This document shows positions 1 through 5,657 of a stretch of 6,091 nucleotides of DNA, one piece after another. How positions within the stretch are numbered: position 1 is the first letter of the stretch; every line of letters starts with the position of its first letter. Source of the DNA: Akkermansiaceae bacterium UBA4589. Lineage in GTDB: Bacteria > Verrucomicrobiota > Verrucomicrobiia > Verrucomicrobiales > Akkermansiaceae. Below the pieces are notes generated by a model, which was not told where the DNA came from, ran no database searches, and saw only the letters and a list, made by a program, of their open reading frames with translations. Where the stretch lies: assembly GCA_002387565.1 (NCBI GenBank), contig DGJT01000007.1:1-6091 (forward strand). Direction: 5' to 3'. Made by a program: the position numbers and the translations under genes.

Positions 1-1
1 A

Positions 2-373
2 CGTTCACTTATTAACTCAGCTCTGTATTTATCAGGGCTTAGTGATAAAATTAAAGCCGATAGCAACATCGATTTTATTGGAGTCTATCAACCCACTAAA
101 TTTGACATGTACAAATATGTTAGAGGAGTCAAACCTCTTGATCATGCTGGATGGGAAACGCCTATTCCTGTACGTCACATGACAGAAGCTGAATTCAAAG
201 CTATTGAAGAAGATAGAATAGCGCTACAGAGAGCAAAACGCAAAGCTCAACAAGAAGCTAAAAAAGCAGCTGAAGCAGCCAAAGCAGAAGCTTTAAAACT
301 AAAAGAAGCAACTACAGAGAAAGTTGAAGAAGTTAAAAATAAAGCTGAAAGCTTAATCAAAAGTATCAAATAG
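2..373 (+). CDS. 3' end of an unidentified protein with a Lys/Ala/Glu-rich C-terminal helix (partial at 5' end)
   Basis: The frame is open from base 2 to the TAG stop at 371-373, giving 123 visible residues, so the gene begins outside the window. An ATG at 107 is in frame, but the codons before it read as ordinary protein (for example DFIGVYQPTKFDMYKYV), so it is probably an internal Met. Residues 1-60 look like the end of a folded domain, with aromatic and Pro-Gly segments such as KPLDHAGWETPIPVRHMT. From about residue 62 to the end the chain is almost entirely Ala, Lys, Glu and Gln with no Gly or Pro, which predicts one long charged helix or coiled coil. I see no membrane segment and do not recognise the family. 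It is convergent with hemL and ends 23 bases before the terminator stem. No function is assigned. Confidence 0.75.
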   Translation, partial: RSLINSALYLSGLSDKIKADSNIDFIGVYQPTKFDMYKYVRGVKPLDHAGWETPIPVRHMTEAEFKAIEEDRIALQRAKRKAQQEAKKAAEAAKAEALKLKEATTEKVEEVKNKAESLIKSIK

Positions 374-396
374 TCACTTGAGTTAAGCTCTAAAAC

Positions 397-436
397 AAAA
401 AAAGTCCGTAACAGCTTACCTGTTACGGACTTTTTT
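397..436. terminator. Bidirectional Rho-independent terminator between the partial gene and hemL
   Basis: A perfect 14-bp stem (401-414 with 420-433, arm AAAGTCCGTAACAG) closes a 5-nt loop CTTAC. It is preceded by an A run (397-403) and followed by a T run (431-436), so it works as an intrinsic terminator in both directions. It sits in the 89-bp gap between the stop of the rightward gene (373) and the stop of leftward hemL (463) and probably ends both transcripts. Confidence 0.93.
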
Positions 437-462
437 ATTTACTCAAATAACTATCTTATATA

Positions 463-1749
463 TTACAAGTCTTTGATTGATAATTCAAAAGCCTCTACCG
501 TACGCTCTATCACTTCTTCACTATGAGCTAAACTAATAAACCCAGTTTCATAAGGAGATGGAGCCATATACACTCCATTATCTAGCATATTCCAAAACAG
601 CTTTTTAAATTGTCCTGTTTGGCTAGCCATGACATCGTCTACGTTATTAATCTCTCTATCTCCAAAATAGAGGCAGAACATAGAACCTACACGGTTAAAG
701 CTATGCGCGATGCCTTCCTTGATTAACGCTTCGGTTAAACCTTTCTCCAAACTAGCTCCAATAATATCTAAACGAGCATAACCATCAGCCTTTTCCATGG
801 CTTTGAGCTGAGCAATACCTGCTGCCATAGCTAATGGATTGCCGCTAAGTGTACCTGCTTGATAGACCGGCCCATCAGGCGCTAGATAATCCATGATTTC
901 CTTCTTACCGCCAAAGGCTCCTACTGGCAGACCTCCACCAATCACCTTGCCCATAGCTGTTAAATCTGGAGTCACACCGACCAGCTCTTGCACACCACCT
1001 TTAGCGAGACGAAAACCTGTCATGACTTCATCAAATATAAGTACAGAGCCATGCTTTTCAGTGAGCTCTCTAAGCAACTCTAAATACCCAGGCTTAGGAA
1101 AAATTAAACCAGCATTGGCTGGAAATGGCTCAACTATAATAGCTGCAACCTCATCACCTCTAGCAGCAAAAAACTCCTTAATCTGCTCAGCATCATTATA
1201 ATTAAGCACAATAGTCTGCTCTGCATAACTTTTGGGAATACCAGCAGAGTCAGGCTCGCCATGAGTCAGAGCTCCAGAACCTGCAGCAACAAGCAAGCCA
1301 TCCACATGACCATGATAACAGCCATTAAATTTAATAATCTTATCTCGGCCAGTATAACCACGAGCAAGGCGGATACAAGACATGGTAGCCTCAGTGCCTG
1401 AGCTCACGCAGCGCACCTTCTCGACACTTGGCACCCAATCAATAATCATCTGAGCTAATGTGATTTCGTAGGGGTTAGGCGTACCAAATGACACACCTTT
1501 TTTAGCCGCCTCATGCACAGCCTCTGTCACTACCAAAGGCGCATGACCTAAAATCGCAGGCCCCCAAGTACCAATATAATCGATATAATGGTTGCCATCT
1601 ACATCTTCTAGTTGAGCACCTTTAGCGCGCTTAGTAAAAAATGGATTCCCACCTACATTGCGAAAAGCACGTACAGGAGAGTTAACACCACCAGGAATAA
1701 GCTCTAAGGCTTTATTAAATAAATTTTCAGATAAGGTCCGGTTCATCAT
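463..1749 (-). CDS. hemL: Glutamate-1-semialdehyde 2,1-aminomutase
   Basis: This PLP enzyme converts glutamate-1-semialdehyde to 5-aminolevulinate, the last step of the C5 route to haem and other tetrapyrroles, in the cytoplasm. The 428-residue length is normal for the family. Motifs seen: N-terminal ELIPGGVNSPVRAF (16-29), SSGTEATMS (116-124) and CYHGH (144-148) around the cofactor, FDEVMTGFR (239-247), the Schiff-base lysine K268 in MGKVIGGGLPVGAFGG, and PVYQAGTLSGNP (294-305). The usual EPVAGNMG stretch reads EPFPANAG (207-214), which I associate with Verrucomicrobiota-type enzymes from memory. Two consecutive ATG codons (1749, 1746) are possible starts; both lie inside the end of ruvX, a 23- or 20-bp overlap, which suggests translational coupling. 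No Shine-Dalgarno is visible. It is the last gene of the manC-ruvX-hemL unit and ends before the 397-436 terminator. Confidence 0.97.
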   Translation of the reverse strand: MMNRTLSENLFNKALELIPGGVNSPVRAFRNVGGNPFFTKRAKGAQLEDVDGNHYIDYIGTWGPAILGHAPLVVTEAVHEAAKKGVSFGTPNPYEITLAQMIIDWVPSVEKVRCVSSGTEATMSCIRLARGYTGRDKIIKFNGCYHGHVDGLLVAAGSGALTHGEPDSAGIPKSYAEQTIVLNYNDAEQIKEFFAARGDEVAAIIVEPFPANAGLIFPKPGYLELLRELTEKHGSVLIFDEVMTGFRLAKGGVQELVGVTPDLTAMGKVIGGGLPVGAFGGKKEIMDYLAPDGPVYQAGTLSGNPLAMAAGIAQLKAMEKADGYARLDIIGASLEKGLTEALIKEGIAHSFNRVGSMFCLYFGDREINNVDDVMASQTGQFKKLFWNMLDNGVYMAPSPYETGFISLAHSEEVIERTVEAFELSIKDL

Positions 1750-2200
1750 AAAATTCAGGGTCGTTAAAAGTAGGGTCTTTGAGTTGTAGCCATTGATTAA
1801 GAATCTCTACTGCAGCAGCTTTATCAATGATTTTCTTTTGTTGTTTGGCATTTTTACCTGTCTCGTAGAGTTTCTCGCTAGCCATCACTGTCGTATAACT
1901 TTCGTCGACAAAATGCAATGGTAGAGCTGGAAAATGATGTGCTACTTGTTTAGCAAATTTTTTAATATATTTGGCAGAGCTCCCTTCTGTGCCATCAGCT
2001 AAGAGAGGAATACCGATTACTATTTGCTTAATCTTTTTGTGCTCAATAATTTCTGTTAATTGCTCTAACACTTTACCCTCTTTAACATGTAATGTGGTGA
2101 GAGGGTGAGCCATCATCCCCAGAGGGTCCGTAACCGCCAAACCGATACGAGCGCGACCATGATCAATGGCTAAGATAGGATGCTCACCTATATCATTCAT
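1727..2200 (-). CDS. ruvX: YqgF/RuvX RNase H-fold nuclease (putative pre-16S rRNA nuclease)
   Basis: The family has an RNase H-like fold and is linked to 16S rRNA 5'-end maturation in E. coli. Counting from the ATG at 2200 the protein has 157 residues, slightly longer than the usual 135-150 because of an acidic tail (DPEFYDEPDLI). Motifs seen: ILAIDHGRARIGLAVTD with D13, IVIGIPLLADGTEG (60-73), FVDESYTT (97-104) with E100, and IDKAAAVEIL (125-134) with D126. These supply the expected acidic active-site residues. The reading frame extends to a TTG at 2230, but that would overlap manC by 29 bp; the ATG at 2200 follows the manC stop by one base (TAA-T-ATG), a typical coupled arrangement, so it is preferred. 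The 3' end overlaps hemL by 23 bp. Confidence 0.93.
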   Translation of the reverse strand: MNDIGEHPILAIDHGRARIGLAVTDPLGMMAHPLTTLHVKEGKVLEQLTEIIEHKKIKQIVIGIPLLADGTEGSSAKYIKKFAKQVAHHFPALPLHFVDESYTTVMASEKLYETGKNAKQQKKIIDKAAAVEILNQWLQLKDPTFNDPEFYDEPDLI

Positions 2201-2201
2201 A

Positions 2202-3281
2202 TTAAAGTAGGTCTGCGGGGAGTAAATCAACGAGCTTCTTAATTTGTTCTACCTGATGTTTATTAGCTACAAGCAAGGCATCTGGAGTTCTCACAATCAC
2301 TAAATCATCCACACCTAATAAAGCCACATGCTTAGGCTGATCCAACACACTATCAAAGACAATATTGCCCCTAGCATCTAAAGTCGTTATATTCTGATTA
2401 GAGCGATTCTCATCAGCCAAAAGTGGTAAGTATTCAGCTGCTGATATCCATGAACCTATATCATCCCAGCTAAAATCAACCTCCATCACCAAAACTTTGG
2501 TTGAACGCTCCATGAGGGCGTAATCAATAGACAGAGCTTCTAACTCCTCAAATTGAGCATGACAAGCATCATCTGAGTCAAATTCGCTATTAGCAACTCC
2601 TGTAAAAAACTTAGCTAATGCAGGTGCATGCTGTTTCAAATTAGTTGCAAACCCAGCTACCGACCATACAAAAATACCAGCGTTCCATGAGAATCTACCT
2701 AGCTGAATAAATTTCTCTGCTAGTTCTGTAGCTGGTTTCTCTCTAAATCTGAGAACTTGGTGTGCCTGACTGTCTAATCCTGTGTCTAAACTATCTCCTC
2801 TTTCAATATAACCATAGGATGAACATGCCCATGTTGGTTTTACGCCTAAAGTAATAAGGTAATCATCTCTTTGTGCCAAACTAAACGCATCTTGAATCAA
2901 CGAACTGAATGCCTCATGGTCATCTATCAACTGATCTGAAGGTAACACCACCACATTAGCCTCTGCATTAATTTGGGCAATCTTAGCCATGCCATAACTA
3001 ATCGCAGGAGCCGTATCACGCTTGCTAGGCTCAACCAAAATATTAGCCTGATTAAATTGCGGAGCTACCGCTAAGATTTGCTCAACTTGAGTCGGGTTAG
3101 TTAAGATATAAATATTCTCAGCTGGCACCACACCTTGCAATCTATTAATAGTCTGCTCTAGTAAGGTTCGCTCAAAAAATAGACTTAAAAATTGTTTAGG
3201 CTTCTGCTTACGGCTGACTGGCCAAAATCTTGTCCCCGAACCACCAGAAAGAATAAGCGCATAATTATTAGAAGCCATCAT
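2202..3281 (-). CDS. manC: Mannose-1-phosphate guanylyltransferase, single-domain
   Basis: The predicted enzyme makes GDP-mannose from mannose-1-phosphate and GTP, feeding polysaccharide, glycan or GDP-sugar synthesis in the cytoplasm. Counted from the ATG at 3281 it has 359 residues. Motifs seen in order: the nucleotide-binding loop LSGGSGTRFWPVSRKQKPKQ (11-30), EPSKRDTAPA (84-93), VVLPSDQLI (111-119), FREKP (179-183), SWNAGIFVW (198-206), SIDYALME (251-258) and FSWDDIGSW (270-278). The chain stops after the left-handed helix region and lacks the C-terminal cupin isomerase domain found in the roughly 470-residue bifunctional enzymes. ATG codons at 3281 and 3278 are both possible; the frame also reaches a TTG at 3284, judged less likely. 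No sugar-operon partner is visible here. It is the first gene of the manC-ruvX-hemL cluster and follows dnaN after 197 bp. The start codon lies inside a short repeat (3280-3300). Confidence 0.94.
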   Translation of the reverse strand: MMASNNYALILSGGSGTRFWPVSRKQKPKQFLSLFFERTLLEQTINRLQGVVPAENIYILTNPTQVEQILAVAPQFNQANILVEPSKRDTAPAISYGMAKIAQINAEANVVVLPSDQLIDDHEAFSSLIQDAFSLAQRDDYLITLGVKPTWACSSYGYIERGDSLDTGLDSQAHQVLRFREKPATELAEKFIQLGRFSWNAGIFVWSVAGFATNLKQHAPALAKFFTGVANSEFDSDDACHAQFEELEALSIDYALMERSTKVLVMEVDFSWDDIGSWISAAEYLPLLADENRSNQNITTLDARGNIVFDSVLDQPKHVALLGVDDLVIVRTPDALLVANKHQVEQIKKLVDLLPADLL

Positions 3282-3300
3282 CAAATAAATCTTAGTAACT
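3280..3300. repeat. Extra copy of the palindrome arm at the manC start
   Basis: ATCAAATAAATCTTAGTAACT at 3280-3300 (21 bases) matches 3340-3360 at 18 of 21 positions, exactly 60 bp away in the same orientation. The second copy forms the left arm of the large palindrome at 3343-3485. This copy covers the manC start codon and its upstream bases, so the manC leader may derive from a partly decayed or duplicated element. Confidence 0.6.
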
Positions 3301-3342
3301 ACAATCCTGAATTAAACCCATTAAAACTCACGCAGTAATATC

Positions 3343-3485
3343 AAATAAATTTTAGTTAGTAAGTTTTGGATGTAAAAGGCGCTTATTGAAGAACGTGACT
3401 CGCAGTGTAGAAAAACCTACTCGAGAATCACGCAAGTCTGAGGTAAGCGACTTTTACGCCAAAAGAGGCTATCTAAAATTAATTT
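3343..3485. repeat. 143-bp imperfect palindrome (MITE- or REP-like element) overlapping the dnaN 3' end
   Basis: Nested complementary arms are visible: 3343-3359 with 3469-3485 (15 of 17), TTTTGG 3364-3369 with CCAAAA 3459-3464, GTAAAAGGCGCTTA 3372-3385 with TAAGCGACTTTTAC 3444-3457 (13 of 14), CGTGA and CTCG (3394-3402) with CGAG and TCACG (3422-3432, 2-nt bulge), and GTAG 3407-3410 with CTAC 3417-3420 around a 6-nt loop. Such an extended fold is unlikely by chance. The right arm includes the dnaN stop codon (3479-3481) and the last codon. In the dnaN mRNA it would fold into a long 3' hairpin. There is no terminal U run and no clear target-site duplication, so it is neither a canonical terminator nor a proven mobile element. 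Confidence 0.8.
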
Positions 3486-4585
3486 TGAGGGGCTACTGGT
3501 CTAATCGGCATCAATACATAGAGAAATGCTGAATCTAAGCGAATCACACCTGGAGTTAAACCGTCAATGAGGTCTAAGTAAACTTGCTCTTCTACTAGAT
3601 GTTCTAGTACTGACACGATGTATTCGGCGTTAAATGAAATAGCGAGAGTATCTCCTGTGTAGTCTACTTCAACTGTTTCTTCTGCTTCACCTACTTCTGC
3701 TGCGTGGGCTACGACTTGTAATTGACCACTTTCAAAGTTAAGCGTCACATTATTAGTCTTATCAGAAACAGTTGTTACACGACGTAATGTTTCTAAGAAA
3801 CTTTTTCTATCAAGCGTTACACGATGTCTAGCTTCACCAGGAATGACTTGTTTGTAGTTAGGGTAATTACCACTGATTAGCTTACTTACTAAAGTCGCGT
3901 TCTCAAGCTCAAATGAGATAGAACTTTCGTCAATTTTTACTAGTACTTCACCCTCATCACTAAGCACTTTAGAAAGCTCAGTGATAGTTTTAGCTGGGAT
4001 GATGATATCTACCTCATTGGCCTGAGGAAAATCTAAATCTTCAGCAACCATGGCTAAGCGGCGACCATCTGTCGCGACCATCGTCATTTTACTATCTTTA
4101 AATGAAGTGAAAATACCGTGGAGCACATAGCGTGTCGCGTCACTTGAAATAGCGTAAGAAGTCTTGCGTAGAGATTTTTTGAGTAACTCTTGTGAAATAC
4201 TAAATTGCTTTTCGCCCTTGAGCTCAGTGAGCGGTGGAAAGTCAGCGCTAGATAGACCCACTAATTTAAATAAACTTTTACCACTCTTGAGAGTAGCTGC
4301 ATTCTTGTCATCAATAGAGATTTCAATCTCACGTGCAGAAAGCTCTTTGACGACACTGGCTAAACGACGAGCTGGCAATGTGGTCTGACCAGGTTCAAGC
4401 ACCTTAGCCTCGACTCTAACAACCATACCAGTTTCTAAATTACTTGTGGTCAACTTAAGAGCACTATCTCCATCGCTTTCGATAAGAACATTAAATAAAA
4501 TAGGTAAAGTTGCACGTGAAGAAACCACACTCTGTACTTGGAGTAAGCCTTCTAATAAAACTGCTTGGTCAATTTGGAATTTCAT
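3479..4585 (-). CDS. dnaN: DNA polymerase III beta subunit (sliding clamp)
   Basis: The ring-shaped processivity clamp tethers DNA polymerase III and other repair and replication proteins to DNA. The 368 residues match the usual 365-375 and cover the three clamp domains (about 1-120, 125-250, 251-368). Recognisable parts: the N-terminal LPILFNVLIE (27-36), TTLPARRLASVVKEL (68-82), YAISSDATRYVLHGI (144-158), VATDGRRLAMVAEDL (170-184), SGNYPNYKQVIP (238-249) and the C-terminal YVLMPIRPV (356-364) that lines the partner-binding pocket. The wording around TSYAISSDATRYVL is closest in my memory to Verrucomicrobiota clamps. The only ATG consistent with the conserved N-terminus is at 4585; no Shine-Dalgarno precedes it. 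dnaA and recF are not next to it in this window. It diverges from tadA, and its stop lies in the palindrome at 3343-3485. Confidence 0.98.
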   Translation of the reverse strand: MKFQIDQAVLLEGLLQVQSVVSSRATLPILFNVLIESDGDSALKLTTSNLETGMVVRVEAKVLEPGQTTLPARRLASVVKELSAREIEISIDDKNAATLKSGKSLFKLVGLSSADFPPLTELKGEKQFSISQELLKKSLRKTSYAISSDATRYVLHGIFTSFKDSKMTMVATDGRRLAMVAEDLDFPQANEVDIIIPAKTITELSKVLSDEGEVLVKIDESSISFELENATLVSKLISGNYPNYKQVIPGEARHRVTLDRKSFLETLRRVTTVSDKTNNVTLNFESGQLQVVAHAAEVGEAEETVEVDYTGDTLAISFNAEYIVSVLEHLVEEQVYLDLIDGLTPGVIRLDSAFLYVLMPIRPVAPQN

Positions 4586-4690
4586 AAGTGTAAATAAAAT
4601 ATTTGTTGCTTTAATAACTGAACATTTTAGAGTGTTTTGACAAGCTTTTTCCTTTTCAAAGAGTACAGAACAGTATAAACGACAAAAAAT
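4586..4690. promoter_or_regulatory. Divergent dnaN/tadA promoter region
   Basis: The 105-bp AT-rich gap between divergent genes must hold promoters for both. On the + strand there is TTGACA (4637-4642) and TATAAA (4674-4679), but they are 31 bp apart and cannot form one standard sigma-70 pair; TATAAA alone would place the tadA transcript start only a few bases before its ATG. On the minus strand TTGTCA (4643-4638) is followed 20 bp later by TTATTA (4617-4612), again wider than ideal. The location is secure; the exact boxes are not. Confidence 0.4.
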
Positions 4691-5206
4691 ATGGACGAGA
4701 TTGACGACTCTTTACAAGCCTTCCCTGAAATTATTCAACAAAATGATGAAACATGGATGCGCCAAGCACTACGCCAAGCAGAGCGTGCTCTGAACGACGA
4801 CGAAGTCCCCATAGGCGCTATCATCATCAAAGATGAGCAAATCATCGGCAAAGGCTGGAACCAAGTCGAAACCCTCAAAGACGGCACCGCCCACGCCGAA
4901 ATTATAGCGCTCAGTGCCGCTCAATCTCATCTAAGCGACTGGAGACTTAACGAATGCACCCTCTACGTCACCAAAGAGCCCTGCCCCATGTGCGCAGGAG
5001 CACTCATGAACTGCCGCATTGGCAGAGTTGTATTTGGAGCACGTGACCCCAAAGCAGGCTGCTGTGGAGGCTGGCAAAATTTACTAGACAGCAACCCTCC
5101 CCTCAATCACCAAGCTCCAACCGTAGGAGGCATTCTCGAAGAAGACTGCGTCACACTCCTTAAACACTTCTTCCAAGAAGCGAGACGTAAGAAAAAGGAG
5201 AAATAA
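4691..5206 (+). CDS. tadA: tRNA-specific adenosine deaminase (A34 to inosine)
   Basis: This zinc enzyme deaminates the wobble adenosine of tRNA-Arg(ACG) to inosine, allowing CGU, CGC and CGA codons to be read. The protein has 171 residues. The cytidine deaminase fold shows the zinc and proton-shuttle motif TAHAEIIAL (H68, E70) and the PCPMCAGA motif (C98, C101); N57 in GKGWNQV fits the conserved substrate-contacting Asn. DPKAGCCGGWQNLL (119-132) matches the conserved region after the zinc site. The family's usual opening DExWMRxAL appears at residues 20-27, so the first 19 residues are an acidic extension. The ATG at 4691 is used; an in-frame ATG at 4757 would remove the DETW part and is less likely. 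The basic tail RRKKKEK may touch tRNA. It favours C-ending codons more than hemL, manC or dnaN. No terminator is obvious downstream. Confidence 0.97.
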   Translation: MDEIDDSLQAFPEIIQQNDETWMRQALRQAERALNDDEVPIGAIIIKDEQIIGKGWNQVETLKDGTAHAEIIALSAAQSHLSDWRLNECTLYVTKEPCPMCAGALMNCRIGRVVFGARDPKAGCCGGWQNLLDSNPPLNHQAPTVGGILEEDCVTLLKHFFQEARRKKKEK

Positions 5207-5234
5207 GCCTTATATAACTTCATCTACTTTGTTC

Positions 5235-5276
5235 TTTGATGAGATAGCAGTAGCTATTCTACAGCCACCCATCAAA
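5235..5276. other. Nested inverted repeat downstream of tadA
   Basis: TTTGATG (5235-5241) pairs perfectly with CATCAAA (5270-5276) and encloses a second hairpin ATAGC-AGTA-GCTAT (5244-5257). It begins 28 bp after the tadA stop and could form a 3' structure in its mRNA. No T run follows, so it is not a standard intrinsic terminator. Confidence 0.45.
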
Positions 5277-5337
5277 CGCCTCGTATCTAAAGCCATCTAA
5301 GACTTATTAAACTTAGTTGCTCCTTTTATTGCTAGTT

Positions 5338-5366
5338 ATCAAAAATCAAAGAACCGACCCCCAAGA
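5338..5366 (+). repeat. Left copy of the 29-bp GACCCCCAAGA repeat
   Basis: This 29-mer starts ATCAAAAATCAAAG and ends CCGACCCCCAAGA. It is the reverse complement of 6031-6059 with a single mismatch (A at 5352), so the two copies form an inverted pair enclosing 664 bp that include the YkgJ-like gene. Two further cores follow it directly. Confidence 0.9.
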
Positions 5367-5402
5367 CGACCCCCAAGATTTATACGACCCCCAAGATTTA
5401 TA
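5355..5402 (+). repeat. Tandem array of the repeat core (12 + 18 + 18 bp)
   Basis: CGACCCCCAAGA occurs at 5355-5366, 5367-5378 and 5385-5396. The last two are each followed by TTTATA, so 5367-5384 and 5385-5402 are identical, directly adjacent 18-bp units (CGACCCCCAAGATTTATA). The first core belongs to the 29-bp repeat ending at 5366. Perfect identity of the adjacent units points to a recent slippage-type duplication. Confidence 0.92.
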
Positions 5403-5407
5403 ATGTT

Positions 5408-5541
5408 GCCCGAAGGGTGAGCGACAGCCAAAGTTTGGCAGGGCTCATCAAATCAGCGATTGAACAATGAACTGATAAGACTGGAGTAAAGCGACAGCCC
5501 TCAACTCTTTAGGGTAAGTAACGCTCTGAATAAGAGTGGGC
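5408..5541. other. Chain of three stem-loops, possible structured RNA or repeat island
   Basis: Three consecutive foldable units are visible: TGAGC (5418-5422) with GCTCA (5443-5447) enclosing GCCAAA-G-TTTGGC (5427-5439); ATCAG (5452-5456) with CTGAT (5472-5476) enclosing ATTG/CAAT; and GCCC (5497-5500) plus ACTCTT (5504-5509) with AAGAGT plus GGGC (5532-5541). The 9-mer GCGACAGCC occurs at 5421-5429 and again at 5491-5499, 70 bp apart, each time starting or entering a stem. I do not recognise a known RNA class and see no promoter that clearly drives it. It may be a REP-like island rather than an RNA gene. Confidence 0.45.
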
Positions 5542-5588
5542 GAATCAAATAAAAATATATTTAAAATGAGTCATTCATACTATATTTT

Positions 5589-5620
5589 AAAGAAATAAGA
5601 AGCTACTGCGAGTTTCGCAG
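5589..5620 (-). terminator. Possible weak terminator after the YkgJ-like gene
   Basis: On the minus strand CTGCGA-AAC-TCGCAG (5620 to 5606) is a perfect 6-bp stem with a 3-nt loop, 38 bp after the stop of the YkgJ-like gene. It is followed by a T-rich but interrupted stretch (TAGCTTCTTATTTCTTT). Position and stem fit a terminator; the tail is poor. Confidence 0.35.
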
Positions 5621-5657
5621 AACAACGCCACGAGGAAAAAGATAAGCTGCCCACCTA

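Larger units (their letters stand above)
5207..5657. other. Gene-free 451-bp region between convergent tadA and the YkgJ-like gene
   Basis: No credible protein is encoded here: open frames are short and show no recognisable motif. From left to right it holds a nested inverted repeat (5235-5276), a T-rich stretch, the repeat island (5338-5402), three successive stem-loops (5408-5541), an AT-rich block with the loose inverted repeat AAAATATA/TATATTTT (5552-5559 and 5581-5588), and a short GC hairpin (5606-5620). The density of inverted and direct repeats is well above the rest of the window. Confidence 0.7.

Noticed and set aside
107..109. ATG at 107 as start of the first gene
   Set aside because: The frame is open to the window edge and the preceding 35 codons look like coding sequence, so the gene most likely starts upstream.
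893..1201. Plus-strand open frame of 102 codons inside hemL
   Set aside because: It is antisense to strongly conserved hemL sequence, is Pro/Ser-rich, and matches no family; it is a shadow of the real gene.
2228..2230. TTG start for ruvX
   Set aside because: It would overlap manC by 29 bp and add ten residues not expected in the family; the ATG at 2200 is one base after the manC stop.
3282..3284. TTG start for manC
   Set aside because: Two ATG codons follow directly (3281, 3278) and are the likelier starts.
3364..3464. Palindrome core as a canonical intrinsic terminator of dnaN
   Set aside because: The hairpin is very long with internal loops, and no T run follows it in the dnaN direction.
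4164..4388. Plus-strand open frame of 74 codons inside dnaN
   Set aside because: It lies fully antisense to conserved dnaN domains and has no recognisable motif.
4446..4640. Plus-strand open frame running from the dnaN 5' end into the dnaN-tadA gap
   Set aside because: Most of it is antisense to dnaN, it occupies the promoter region, and its protein shows no family features.
4637..4679. TTGACA and TATAAA as one sigma-70 promoter for tadA
   Set aside because: The 31-bp spacing is far from the 16-18 bp a standard promoter needs.
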